NCBI RefSeq assembly: GCF_000312425.1
Contig: NZ_HE997181.1
Location: 1,893,160 to 1,957,159 of the forward strand
Source of the DNA: Reyranella massiliensis 521
GTDB lineage: Bacteria > Pseudomonadota > Alphaproteobacteria > Reyranellales > Reyranellaceae
Direction of reading: 5' to 3'
Length of the DNA stretch: 64,000 nt
Under the pieces are notes generated by a model, which was not told the DNA's origin, ran no database searches, and saw only the letters and a list, made by a program, of their open reading frames with translations. The position numbers were made by a program, and so were the translations under genes. Within the stretch, counting starts at the first letter, position 1, and every line of letters starts with the position of its first letter. This document shows, in pieces, positions 1 through 8,757 of this stretch.

Positions 1-279
1 CAGTTGCGCGACGCGAAGATCAAGCCGGTGGTGGAGGCGTTCGATCGCAGAATACTGGAACTCTACGGTCAACTGTGCGGCTGGGCGCTGGCTCGGGCGC
101 ATGGTCGTGCCAGTCATCCGTGGCTGGTGAGCGGCTATATCGGCACCAGTGATGCGTTCGACAAGGCAATGGGTAAGTTTGCGATCACCTATGCTGATCA
201 GGCCGAACGTGATCATGCGGCACTGAAGGCGGCGGTGAGTGCCGGAAAGATCGAGGCGTATATCGAGGAAGACCGCTAG
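1..279 (+). CDS. DUF2252 family protein, C-terminal part (cut by window start)
   Basis: Reading frame open from the first base to a TAG stop. The 92 residues match the C-terminus of the complete DUF2252 protein at 5947-7368, starting from the shared QLRDAKIKP segment; I count roughly 21 differences over 92 aligned positions. DUF2252 proteins have a kinase-like fold and no settled function. The gene is followed after 22 bases by a CYTH-domain gene on the same strand, so it probably heads an operon that continues to about 3351. The true start lies outside the window. Family assignment rests on the paralogue in this window. Confidence 0.85.
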   Translation, partial: QLRDAKIKPVVEAFDRRILELYGQLCGWALARAHGRASHPWLVSGYIGTSDAFDKAMGKFAITYADQAERDHAALKAAVSAGKIEAYIEEDR

Positions 280-301
280 TCGTCCATCGGGGAAGCAGCC
301 T

Positions 302-802
302 ATGGCGACCGAGATCGAACGGAAATTCCTGTTGGCCGGTGACGGCTGGCGTACGCAGTTTACGCATCGAAAGCGCATCCGGGACGGGCTCGTCGCAACC
401 GCAGGCCGGCGCAAGGTGAGAGTACGAGCTTACGATGATCGGGCGACGCTGACCATCAAGGCCAAGACCGCCAGTTTGGGCGATGCAGAATACGAATACG
501 AAATCCCATTGACGGATGCCGAGGAACTGCTGGCGACACACTGCGATGGCAGAGTGCTCAGCAAGACGAGGTACTACGTCCCCTATAAGGGCTTCGTGTG
601 GGAGATCGATGAGTATGACGGCATTCTCAGTGGCGTGGTGTTGGCCGAGGTTGAGCTATCCCGAGAAGATGTTGAGGTCCCCCTTCCTTCGTGGGTGGGG
701 GAGGAAATAACCGGCAGACCTGAGTACAGGAAGAGCAACATGCATGTGGCACGCCTAGCTGCGCTTGCGACCGACGGCGACACGACCCCTCGAAAGTATT
801 GA
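302..802 (+). CDS. CYTH domain protein (triphosphate tunnel phosphohydrolase family)
   Basis: A 166-residue protein beginning MATEIERK. The ExExK signature (E4, E6, K8) that opens the CYTH/TTM fold is intact, and basic and acidic strands follow as expected (KVRVRAY, LTIKAK, EYEYEI, WEIDEYDG). Members hydrolyse inorganic triphosphate or other triphosphorylated substrates with a divalent metal, in the cytoplasm. Length is typical of bacterial stand-alone CYTH proteins. I chose ATG 302 over the longer open frame (from 239) because the ExExK motif must be near the N-terminus and GGGGAAGC lies just upstream. It sits 22 bases after the DUF2252 end and 9 bases before the SulP gene, so co-transcription is likely. 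The specific substrate cannot be read from sequence. Confidence 0.85.
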   Translation: MATEIERKFLLAGDGWRTQFTHRKRIRDGLVATAGRRKVRVRAYDDRATLTIKAKTASLGDAEYEYEIPLTDAEELLATHCDGRVLSKTRYYVPYKGFVWEIDEYDGILSGVVLAEVELSREDVEVPLPSWVGEEITGRPEYRKSNMHVARLAALATDGDTTPRKY

Positions 803-811
803 GGGGTAACA

Positions 812-2485
812 ATGCGGTGGCGGGAGTTTTTCCCCATAACTGAATGGGTCGCCGGCTACTCCCTTAAGCGGCTGGGCCCCGACGGCATCGCTGGCTTGTC
901 TCTGGCCGCGTTCGTTATTCCCGAGTCGCTAGCCTATGCGTCGCTGGCAGGCTTGCCGCCGGTATCCGGTCTCTATTGCTACCTCGCCGCGGGCCTGGCC
1001 TACGCCGTATTCGGCACGAGCCGACAATTGGCGGTGGGCCCAACGTCGGCCCTGGCGCTCGCAGTTGCTGCCGGCATTGCCACCCTCGGCGGCGGTGATC
1101 CGACACGGGTGGCCGCCTTGGGAGCGTCCATCGCACTGTTGGTTGGCTTGATTGCCATTGGTGGCCGCTTTATCGGGCTGGCCAACCTTGCTTCCTTCTT
1201 CTCCGATTCGGTTGTGACGGGCTTTAAGACCGGCGCAGCTCTGTACATCGCATCGACCCAATTGCCGAAGCTCCTTGGGCTCGAAGGAGGCAGCGGCAAC
1301 TTCTTCGAGCGGCTTTTCAATGTCGGAACAATGATACCGGACATCTCGCTTCCGTCGTTGGCGATTGGCGGGCTGGCGATCGCGCTCTTTCTACTGCTGG
1401 AGTGGAAGCTGCCCAGTCGACCGACCACGTTGATCGTGGTCGCGGCCGCGATAGCGGCGACCGGCTTCCTCGGCCTGGGCAAGCTCGATGTCCGGCTGGT
1501 GGGCGACCTGCCGCAGGGTCTGCCGACCTTGGGCCTCTTGCCGATATCGATGGCCGATCTCGGTGATCTCCTGCCGACGGCGTTTGCTTGCTTTCTGCTA
1601 GCCTACAGCGAAACCATTTCGGTGGCGCGCAGCTTCGCTCAGAAGCGAGGTTACGAAATCGATCCGTCGCAGGAGCTTACGGCTCTCGGTGCTTCCAACG
1701 TCGCCACGGCCCTGGCTAGCGGCTTTCCAGTGGCCGGCGGCATGTCGCAAACGGCGGTCAACGACATGAACGGCGCCACCTCGTCGGTTTCGCTCGTCGT
1801 GACCTCGATCGCCGTCGCGCTGACCCTCGCTTTTTTCACAGGCCTGTTCCGCGATCTGCCCGAGCCCGTGCTGGCAGCCATCATCCTGATGGCCGCCAAG
1901 CATCTGGTGAAGCTCGAGGAGTTGCGCGAGCTCAAGAACGCGTCGCGCACCGAGTTCGCGATCTCGCTTCTCGCGCTGTTCGGCGTCCTGGCCTTCGGGC
2001 CCTTGCAGGGTCTGTTGCTGGCGGCGGTAGGCTCGCTGGTCATGCTGATCGGGCGCGCTTCCCGGCCGGCCGTCGCGGTGTTGGCGCGCGATCCGGCAAG
2101 CGGTCACTACGTGAACAAGGAGAGATATCCGGCGGCCCTGGAGCCGCCCTCCGTGCTGGTGTTGCGCACCCTCGGGGGCTGGCTCTATTTCAACGCAGAG
2201 CAGATCCGGCGCCGCTTCCAGGAGCTCGTGGCGCAGACCTCGCGCCCCTTGACCACAGTGGTGATCGACTGCTCCGTAGTGCCCATAATCGACATTACGG
2301 CCCTGACCAGCTTGCGCGTGTTCGCCGCCACCATGAAGCGCCGCGGCGTTGTGGTACGGCTTGCCGAGTTGCACGATGGCGTCGCCGATACGTTGCGCAG
2401 GCGGGGTGCCGAAGCCGATTTCGGCTCGATTGTTGCCCATCGCACCGTCGATCAGTGTGTGGCGGCAAGCGCTGGCAGGATTTGA
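812..2485 (+). CDS. SulP family anion permease with STAS domain
   Basis: A 557-residue inner-membrane transporter. The N-terminal third carries the SulP signature region (PESLAYASLAGLPPVSGLY, then GTSRQLAVGPTSA), followed by many hydrophobic segments to about residue 410. The C-terminal part (about 430-540) is a cytoplasmic STAS domain with the core VVIDCSVVPIIDITAL. The family moves sulfate, bicarbonate or dicarboxylates with Na+ or H+. No sulfate-assimilation genes are adjacent, so the substrate is open. Start ATG 812 is preceded by GAGGGG. The gene follows the CYTH gene after 9 bases and is followed by an RMD1-like gene, forming a four-gene run. Confidence 0.9.
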   Translation: MRWREFFPITEWVAGYSLKRLGPDGIAGLSLAAFVIPESLAYASLAGLPPVSGLYCYLAAGLAYAVFGTSRQLAVGPTSALALAVAAGIATLGGGDPTRVAALGASIALLVGLIAIGGRFIGLANLASFFSDSVVTGFKTGAALYIASTQLPKLLGLEGGSGNFFERLFNVGTMIPDISLPSLAIGGLAIALFLLLEWKLPSRPTTLIVVAAAIAATGFLGLGKLDVRLVGDLPQGLPTLGLLPISMADLGDLLPTAFACFLLAYSETISVARSFAQKRGYEIDPSQELTALGASNVATALASGFPVAGGMSQTAVNDMNGATSSVSLVVTSIAVALTLAFFTGLFRDLPEPVLAAIILMAAKHLVKLEELRELKNASRTEFAISLLALFGVLAFGPLQGLLLAAVGSLVMLIGRASRPAVAVLARDPASGHYVNKERYPAALEPPSVLVLRTLGGWLYFNAEQIRRRFQELVAQTSRPLTTVVIDCSVVPIIDITALTSLRVFAATMKRRGVVVRLAELHDGVADTLRRRGAEADFGSIVAHRTVDQCVAASAGRI

Positions 2486-2565
2486 GCGTCGCGGTCGTTG
2501 AAGTTCGCGACGACCGGCACGCCGTCGAAAGCTGATCCACGGTCGCGGCATTGGCGGGGGTGATC

Positions 2566-3351
2566 ATGTCCGGTTCGCTTGCCATTCGCGCGCTGCTGCT
2601 TGGACAACGCATAGAGACGCGCGGCCTCGAACATCAGGATACGATAGCCCTGGCGCCGCTGACGTTGCGAGCAGGGCAGCAGGGTATCGCCTTCCTGTTC
2701 CGCTATGGAGTCGCCGTCCTCGTGGGGCTTTCGCATGCCGAGGAGGAGGCGCTCCTGGGGACGCTGCGCGCGAGCATCGTGGAGGCTCTGCCAACACCGG
2801 AAACCGATCAGGTCCAGATTGTCGTGACACCGGACGGCGAGGACCAGATCGAGCCTTCCGGCGCCATTGTGTTGAAGGATGCGTCTACCGAACGACTGCA
2901 GATCCTCGCCAACGTGCTGTCAAAGAGCGTCGTGTTGGCGCATCACGAATCGCAGATCGCAGCGACCTTCGACAAGATTGAACCGCTGGCCGCCGGCATC
3001 CGGCGGAAGGGCCGTGTCGATCGCAAGGCCTCGCAACTCATTCAGCAGATTGGCGACATATTGCTGACACAGCATCGGATGGTGGGACGGGTTGCGATCG
3101 AGGACAAGCCGGACGTTCTTTGGGACCGCCCTGAACTCGAGCGTCTCTACGCCCGGTTGGCGGATGAATACGAACTGCTCGAACGCAACAGCGCGATCGA
3201 CCGAAAACTCACACTGGTTGGTGAAACAGTCCGGACACTTCTGGAGCTTGTGCAGGATCAGCGCAGCGTACGTCTGGAATGGTATATCATCTGCCTCATC
3301 GTTATCGAGATCCTGTTGTCCATCTATGAGATCTTCGTTCGCTCTCATTGA
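2566..3351 (+). CDS. RMD1/DUF155 family membrane-anchored protein
   Basis: About 261 residues from ATG 2566 (an upstream in-frame TTG at 2551 is possible; the G-rich stretch before 2566 favours the later start). The body is soluble with a long helical middle, and the C-terminus ends in one hydrophobic segment (LEWYIICLIVIEILLSIYEIF) before a short polar tail. That layout, with the DVLWDRPELERLYARLADEYELLERN segment, is that of DUF155/RMD1 proteins, whose eukaryotic members (RMND1) act in mitochondrial translation; the bacterial role is unknown. It is the last gene of the run starting at 1. Family call is by pattern recognition and fairly sure; function is not. Confidence 0.75.
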   Translation: MSGSLAIRALLLGQRIETRGLEHQDTIALAPLTLRAGQQGIAFLFRYGVAVLVGLSHAEEEALLGTLRASIVEALPTPETDQVQIVVTPDGEDQIEPSGAIVLKDASTERLQILANVLSKSVVLAHHESQIAATFDKIEPLAAGIRRKGRVDRKASQLIQQIGDILLTQHRMVGRVAIEDKPDVLWDRPELERLYARLADEYELLERNSAIDRKLTLVGETVRTLLELVQDQRSVRLEWYIICLIVIEILLSIYEIFVRSH

Positions 3352-3468
3352 TGCGGCTGAAGCGTACCCCAGGCCGGCTTTGATTGAACTCACCCACACG
3401 TTGCGCAGAAGGAGCGTGCGGCAAGGTCTTGCGCGATCGCATCGGTGTCGCGAGGTCCGGTGGCCGCC

Positions 3469-4683
3469 CTACAGGAGTATAGTGAACAACCTCTTCAGAA
3501 GTTCCTCCAGCGGTATTAGGGTTAGGACAAGTGGTGCGATCGGCACGATCGCCATGATGCCGACTTGCAAAACTGTCTCCTTGGTGAAGGGCGCGACGTT
3601 CATCGACTTCACTATGTCGAAACTGTTGGATAGATCGGCGAGCGATTGAATGTCGACGCTGCCTAGGAGTGGCTCCTCGTCGCTTGAGTTTCCGCCGCGC
3701 AACCATTTGCTGTCGAATTGGCGAACGTAGCGCTGGGCCAAGGCGCCGTACTCACGCAGGCCGATCAGTTTCGCCTCGGCCATCTGGGGCACAAACAGCA
3801 GGAGTGGGCCCAGCACCACGCATAGGAGCAGGACGACAAGGGTAACGATTTCGAGCTTGAAATCGAGGAGGGTGGCCTGAACAAAGAAAATGCGATCAGC
3901 AATGTGTCCGGCAAGTATTGTGCCGTGGGCAAACAGCAGTGGCACCAAGGCGTAGACCGTGGTGGAAAGAAAAAGCAAACCGCCTGCCCGGTCAGGATGA
4001 GTCGGCACCAGGTTTAGTTTGATGCGTGACACGTGCCAGAGGAAACGTGTCCAGACGAATAGGCGGAAATACCAGCGAAGCAACATGAACTGAAAGATCG
4101 GCAGGCTGACGTAGCTCAACCAGATGCCGGCAAGCGACGGCTTCGATCCGCTCGCAGAGGCTGCCGCGTACCAGGTGCCCGTTTCGATTGCCGCGTATTG
4201 CCGCCAAACGACAAGAATGCCGACAATGTAGACGATTGCGACAATGACGACCTCCGCGACTATCGAGTTTCGAAGGCGGACGGCTGACGTAATGGCGGCA
4301 TGGAATTGTGGTAGGGCTCCCTCCGGAATCAGGTCTCGTTCGATGAACTGTGGCACCAGGAGACGCATGCGCTGATGGACTACAAGCTCGGCCGCGATCA
4401 ATAGAGGCAGCGCCACCAGGAAGCGGACGTGTATGCCAACATCCTTCAGGAAGGACAAATTCTCGCCCGCGGGGAAGAGATTTCCTTCGAGAATCGAAAT
4501 CACCAGAAGCGGCAGCCAGCAAAGCAGCGAGATGACGATGACGCGCCGGCGCACCAAACGCAGCGTATCGTCCGTAAGATGGGCGCGACGAAGAAGCTGA
4601 AACAGGGGCCCCCCGATGAAGAGGGAGAATTCCATTGAATTCTCCGCAAAGGCGCCGCCAGAAGGGGATTTGGGGAGCGTCAT
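3469..4683 (-). CDS. Polytopic membrane protein of unknown function
   Basis: A 404-residue protein with about seven to nine hydrophobic segments, clustered at residues 50-75, 85-105, 145-170, 195-215, 240-275, 285-310 and 365-395. I do not recognise the family. Between the last two membrane groups is a soluble stretch with PQMAEAKLIGLREYGALAQRYVRQFDSKW, which resembles loops of hypothetical membrane proteins seen in rhizobia. Start ATG 4683 is preceded by GGGAGAATCTC on the minus strand. The gene is isolated: it is convergent with the RMD1-like gene and has no close upstream partner. The C-terminus ends in a short basic helix. Confidence 0.7.
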   Translation of the reverse strand: MTLPKSPSGGAFAENSMEFSLFIGGPLFQLLRRAHLTDDTLRLVRRRVIVISLLCWLPLLVISILEGNLFPAGENLSFLKDVGIHVRFLVALPLLIAAELVVHQRMRLLVPQFIERDLIPEGALPQFHAAITSAVRLRNSIVAEVVIVAIVYIVGILVVWRQYAAIETGTWYAAASASGSKPSLAGIWLSYVSLPIFQFMLLRWYFRLFVWTRFLWHVSRIKLNLVPTHPDRAGGLLFLSTTVYALVPLLFAHGTILAGHIADRIFFVQATLLDFKLEIVTLVVLLLCVVLGPLLLFVPQMAEAKLIGLREYGALAQRYVRQFDSKWLRGGNSSDEEPLLGSVDIQSLADLSNSFDIVKSMNVAPFTKETVLQVGIMAIVPIAPLVLTLIPLEELLKRLFTILL

Positions 4684-4938
4684 CTTCGAGATTCTCCCTA
4701 AGTGGCTTTCTTAGATTAACATCGAGTTCCGCGGGGCCTTTGAGGCAAGTCAAAGGGGTTGTACGCTCTGCACCTGAAGTTTCGTGGCCCCTTCAGGATG
4801 ATGTCAAAGTCACGGTGCAGGATTGTAATCGCCGGCATCCAGCACCGCAGCGGGCCCTGTCCGCGCGCACCGACTTTTGATTCGCAGAGATGGCCACCAG
4901 CCGAGCAGGGCCGCCCGTCGTCAAATCGTCGTTAGCGG

Positions 4939-5085
4939 TCAAGGGAGCGTAGTCGGCCGCCGGATCCATGCCGATGAAGACCGAGTGCATCGTTCTTCCT
5001 GACGGGCCGCAGCCGTGGCGGTGCCGGCGAGCAGCTCGCGCTGCGACAGGTCAACCTGCGTACGGAGATGCGTCGCCTTGTTCAT
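4939..5085 (-). pseudogene. Truncated Tat-like leader ORF, translationally coupled to the TMEM175-like gene
   Basis: A 48-residue frame starting MNKATHLRTQVDLSQRELL and continuing AGTATAAARQEE. Its ATG overlaps the TGA of the upstream channel gene (ATGA, 5082-5085) and AAGG lies about 8 bases before it. The start looks like the Tat signal region of secreted molybdo- or iron-sulfur enzyme subunits (usual pattern SRRxLL), but the first arginine of the pair is glutamine here. The frame then turns into low-quality sequence and stops. I infer a gene that lost its body by deletion or frameshift. It could instead be a short real peptide. From here down to the next gene (4684-4938) I see nothing convincing. 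Confidence 0.4.
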
Positions 5086-5672
5086 GATGCCCTTTTCAGA
5101 CGTCGCTCCCTGAGTCGGTTCGCGATCACCACCACGGAGAAGCCCATCACATAAGGCCACAGCGCGTGGCGAGGACCGATGAAGCTCCAGCCGATTGCAA
5201 GCCCGGACGAAACGATCAGAACGGCAAGCAGGAATTGATGATCTCGCTGCTTGCCCGGCTCCACATCCGGAATGAGGGCCAATAAACGCAGGCCGATGGC
5301 GGAAAGGATCAATGTGTTGCCGGCATACAACCAGATTGCGGGCGCCAGGTTGGGAAAGCGACCGACGACGATGGTGACGAACGGAAAACAGGTGGTGAAA
5401 AGCAGGTAGAGCAGCCACCAGTGGACGTATTCGCTGCCGAGGTTCTCGTCCGGCGACCGCACCTGAATACCCGATAGCCAGCGGAGCCCCAGCACGCCGA
5501 AGCTCAGGGCATAGGGCAGGAACTTGGGTGTCAGGGCGATCAAGCCTTGAATGAGCTCGCTCGCATCATGCGGTTGGAAGTCATCCGGGAGGCGGAGGTC
5601 GAGCACGAGCAACGTCATGGCGACGGCGAAGAGCCCGTCGGTCAGCGCGTCTAGGCGAGCGCGTGGATACAT
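5082..5672 (-). CDS. TMEM175-like (DUF1211) potassium channel family protein
   Basis: About 196 residues from ATG 5672 (MYPRARLDALTDG). The first membrane segment carries the family signature: FSDGxxAxxMTLLVLDL appears here as LTDGLFAVAMTLLVLDL. Five further hydrophobic segments follow. Bacterial members are K+ leak channels of the inner membrane. Longer starts (5708, 5696) exist, but an FNR-type site centred at 5730.5 would place transcription start near 5689, downstream of them, and the family motif begins right after M at 5672. The 3' end overlaps the next small frame by four bases. Confidence 0.8.
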   Translation of the reverse strand: MYPRARLDALTDGLFAVAMTLLVLDLRLPDDFQPHDASELIQGLIALTPKFLPYALSFGVLGLRWLSGIQVRSPDENLGSEYVHWWLLYLLFTTCFPFVTIVVGRFPNLAPAIWLYAGNTLILSAIGLRLLALIPDVEPGKQRDHQFLLAVLIVSSGLAIGWSFIGPRHALWPYVMGFSVVVIANRLRERRLKRAS

Positions 5673-5723
5673 CTGCTGTTGCGTCCTTCCAATCATCCCT
5701 CGCCGCATCTGCTTCCGCCTGCT

Positions 5724-5737
5724 TTGACTCAGATCAA
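5724..5737. promoter_or_regulatory. FNR/FixK-type site TTGAC-TCAG-ATCAA
   Basis: Matches the anaerobox TTGAT-N4-ATCAA except for C at position 5 of the left half. Its centre is 58.5 bases from the TMEM175-like start at 5672 on the minus strand, which fits an activator site near -41 with a short leader. It lies between divergent genes and could also touch the DUF2252 side. Confidence 0.7.
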
Positions 5738-5884
5738 ACCCCGGTGGAGCGGTGAAGTTTGCGTCGAGCCCGACGTATCAGGGTACGGATGTGTCGATGC
5801 AACACAACCATCCGTTCGATACGTCAAGCGAATGCAGATCGATGCCCGTTGCCGCGTCGCCCCGTGGTTGCATCATGCGAATGC

Positions 5885-5898
5885 TTGACTTGCATCAA
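5885..5898. promoter_or_regulatory. FNR/FixK-type site TTGAC-TTGC-ATCAA
   Basis: Second anaerobox in the same divergent region. Its centre is 55.5 bases before the TTG start at 5947 of the DUF2252 gene. The site falls inside the longer open frame that begins at 5752, which argues against that longer start. Confidence 0.7.
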
Positions 5899-5946
5899 GG
5901 CCCGCTGAGACGGGCGGACATATTCAGCTCGGGAAGGGGAGGCGAT

Positions 5947-7368
5947 TTGAACAACGTGGCAGCCTTTACGGGTCCGGCTCAGACGCCGCTGGTCAGACGA
6001 CCAGAGTATTCCATCCCTGCGGACGATCTCGTCGCAGCCGGCCAGCGTCTGCGCGATTCGGTCCCGCGGGCGAGTCAAGGTCTCTGGAAGAAGGACAAGC
6101 AACGGCTCGATCCACTTGAAATTCTGCGCGCCTCGGATGCTGGCCGGATTCCCGAGCTCGTCCCGATCCGTTACGGCCGGATGCTGCAATCACCCTTCGC
6201 CTTCTATCGAGGGGCGGCGGGCGTCATGGCCGCCGACCTCGCCGCGACACCCACCACGGGCATTCATGTCCAGGTCTGCGGCGACTGTCATCTGATGAAT
6301 TTCGGCGGCTTCGCCACGCCTGAACGTAGCATCAACTTCGACATCAACGACTTCGACGAGACCCTGCCGGCGCCCTGGGAATGGGACGTCAAGCGGCTGG
6401 TCGCGTCGTTCGTGCTGGCGGCCCGGTCGAATGGCTTGTCGGATGCGGCTGGCCGCGACGCAGCCATCGCCTGTGCCCGGAGCTATCGCAAGCGGTTGCG
6501 GCAAGTGGCAGAGATGAGCCCGCTGGAAGCATGGTACACCCACATCGGTCTGGAAGAGTACCTCGGGCTGATCGACGATCCGGCTGACCAGAAGCGGGTG
6601 CGGCGCAGAATCGACAAAGCGAAAGAAGGAAGGGCATCTGACCTGGATTATCCGAAGTTGGCCAGGATGGTCGGCGGGGTGGTGCAGATCAAGGATCAAC
6701 CTCCGCTCATCTATCACATGGATGTTCAGCATCAGGAGGGCTTCGGCGCCCTCACGGACAAGACGATGGCTGCTTACCGGGACAGCCTTCCGATTGACCG
6801 TCGCGCCCTGTTCGATCGCTACCGCTACGTCGACGGGGCGATGAAGGTTGTGGGGGTCGGAAGCGTCGGCCGGTACTGCTCTATCGGACTGTTCATGTCG
6901 TCGTCCAATGAGCCGCTGTTCCTGCAATTCAAGCAGGCCGTCCCGTCCGTTCTGGAGCCTTACGCGGGCAAGAGCCTGTTTGGCCACGCCGGGGAGCGGG
7001 TGGTCGAGGGCCAGCGCCTGATGCAGGCTTCATCGGATATTTTTCTTGGCCACACGATTGGGCCATTGGGCAACCAACTTTATGTCCGCCAGTTGCGCGA
7101 CGCGAAGATCAAGCCTCTAGTCGAAACCTTCGATCGCGACATGATGAAGATCTACGGCAGGGCGTGCGGTTGGGCGCTGGCGCGGGCGCACGGCAAGGCC
7201 AGCCATCCGTGGCTGGTCACCGGCTATCTCGGAAACAGCGACGCGTTCGACGAAGCGATGGGTGATTTCGCCATTGCTTATGCCGACCAGGCCGAGCGCG
7301 ACCACGCGGCTCTCAAGGCTGCGGTAGGCGCAGGCAGGATTCAGGTCCAGATCGAAGAAGATAGGTAA
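5947..7368 (+). CDS. DUF2252 family protein, complete copy
   Basis: A 473-residue cytoplasmic protein. The frame is open from 5752, but I place the start at TTG 5947: AAGGGGAGG lies 4-12 bases upstream, and an FNR-type box (5885-5898) occupies the preceding DNA. Family marks are GDCHLMNFGG, INFDINDFDETLP and WEWDVKRLVAS, which resemble the catalytic loop and metal-binding parts of a kinase-like fold. The C-terminus is closely related to the partial gene at 1-279. No function is established for the family. Being next to a channel gene under the same kind of regulatory site suggests a stress or low-oxygen role, as inference only. Confidence 0.85.
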   Translation: MNNVAAFTGPAQTPLVRRPEYSIPADDLVAAGQRLRDSVPRASQGLWKKDKQRLDPLEILRASDAGRIPELVPIRYGRMLQSPFAFYRGAAGVMAADLAATPTTGIHVQVCGDCHLMNFGGFATPERSINFDINDFDETLPAPWEWDVKRLVASFVLAARSNGLSDAAGRDAAIACARSYRKRLRQVAEMSPLEAWYTHIGLEEYLGLIDDPADQKRVRRRIDKAKEGRASDLDYPKLARMVGGVVQIKDQPPLIYHMDVQHQEGFGALTDKTMAAYRDSLPIDRRALFDRYRYVDGAMKVVGVGSVGRYCSIGLFMSSSNEPLFLQFKQAVPSVLEPYAGKSLFGHAGERVVEGQRLMQASSDIFLGHTIGPLGNQLYVRQLRDAKIKPLVETFDRDMMKIYGRACGWALARAHGKASHPWLVTGYLGNSDAFDEAMGDFAIAYADQAERDHAALKAAVGAGRIQVQIEEDR

Positions 7369-7520
7369 CGGGTCGTGCCGAGGGTCAACCAGCGGCGCTC
7401 TGCCTTCAACTGGTCTGGTGTGGCATTTCGCCTGATCGAGCACGGCGCGTTCGCCGCACCGCCGTGCTGACAATGTACACGTGTTCCGCGTCATCCTTCG
7501 CCGAGAGACGAGACGTTCGC

Positions 7521-8711
7521 ATGCGCAAGTTCCTGTCATTCGCGATGCTGCTGGCCGGAGTCCTCGGCGCCTGCTCGTATCCCGAGCGCGGCCCCGGCGT
7601 GCCTTCGACCCACACCACCGTCGCATTGCCGCTGGGCATCCCCAATGCCCGGTTCTTCGCCGACGGCGATCCCAAGCCCATGATGGAGGAAGCCGCCCGC
7701 GCCTACCAAAGGGAGGAGGCGACACGGCGCACCGCAGGCGGACCGACGCGCCCGCCGCCGGTCTACTACCTGGCGATTTCCGGCGGCGGCGATGACGGCG
7801 CTTTCGGCACCGGATTGCTGAATGGTTGGGCCGCGACAGGAATGCGGCCCCAGTTCAATTTCGTGACGGGCGTCAGCACCGGCGCCCTGATCGCGCCCTT
7901 CGCCTATCTCGGATCCGAGTACGATGCCGTCATGGCCGGGATGTATACGACCCTGACACCCGACAAGGTCTATCGACCGCGGGCACTCACGGCCGCGCTG
8001 TTCGACGACGCCATGGCCGATACCAGTCCGTTGGCCGAGGTGATCGCACGCTACACTGACCAGAAGATGTTCGATGCCATCGCCCGGGAGTACGGGAAGG
8101 GTCGCCTGCTGCTGATCGGCACGACCGACCTCGATGCCGAGCGACCGGTAATCTGGAACATAGGCGCGATCGCGGCCAGCGGCCATCCCGGTGGGCTGGA
8201 GCTGTTCCGCAAGATCCTGCGCGCCTCGGCGGCCATTCCCGGCGCCTTCCAGCCGGTCATGGTCGATATCGAGATCGACGGCCAGAAGTACCAAGAGATG
8301 CATGTCGACGGCGGCGCCGTTGCCCAGCTCTTCATCTATCCATCGTCGATCAACATCGCCGAGAGCGGACCACGCCGCGAACGGCACGCGTACGTCATCC
8401 GCAACGGCAAGCTCACGCCGGGCTACGAAACGAGCAAGCGGCGAACCATCTCGGTCGCCGGCCGCGCCATCAGCACCATGCTGACGTCGAGCGGGCGAAA
8501 CGACGTGCTGCGCACCTACCTGCTCGCGCAGCGCGACGGCATCGACTACAACCTCGCTTATATAGGGTCTGACTTCACCACTACCGAGATCGGCATGTTC
8601 GAGCCGGCCTACATGCAGGCTCTCTACGCCTACGGCTTTCAGAAGGGTAGGGATGGTCGGGCCTGGCACAAGCGGCCACCCCAGATCGACCCTGCGGCCG
8701 TGCGCCAGTAG
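7521..8711 (+). CDS. Patatin-like phospholipase, lipoprotein
   Basis: A 396-residue protein. Residues 1-18 form a lipoprotein signal peptide ending LGAC (C18), so the protein is probably membrane-anchored outside the cytoplasm. The patatin fold is shown by the oxyanion loop SGGGDDGAFG (88-93), the nucleophile elbow GVSTG (117-121) and a later VDGG holding the catalytic aspartate. It is a lipid acyl hydrolase; the substrate is unknown. ATG 7521 was chosen over 7464 because the signal peptide begins there. It is followed 46 bases later by an alpha/beta hydrolase gene, so a two-gene operon of lipases or esterases is likely. Confidence 0.88.
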   Translation: MRKFLSFAMLLAGVLGACSYPERGPGVPSTHTTVALPLGIPNARFFADGDPKPMMEEAARAYQREEATRRTAGGPTRPPPVYYLAISGGGDDGAFGTGLLNGWAATGMRPQFNFVTGVSTGALIAPFAYLGSEYDAVMAGMYTTLTPDKVYRPRALTAALFDDAMADTSPLAEVIARYTDQKMFDAIAREYGKGRLLLIGTTDLDAERPVIWNIGAIAASGHPGGLELFRKILRASAAIPGAFQPVMVDIEIDGQKYQEMHVDGGAVAQLFIYPSSINIAESGPRRERHAYVIRNGKLTPGYETSKRRTISVAGRAISTMLTSSGRNDVLRTYLLAQRDGIDYNLAYIGSDFTTTEIGMFEPAYMQALYAYGFQKGRDGRAWHKRPPQIDPAAVRQ

Positions 8712-8757
8712 CAACAGGACCGGCAGATCGGGGGACGGACGACTTGAGGTGCAAGAG

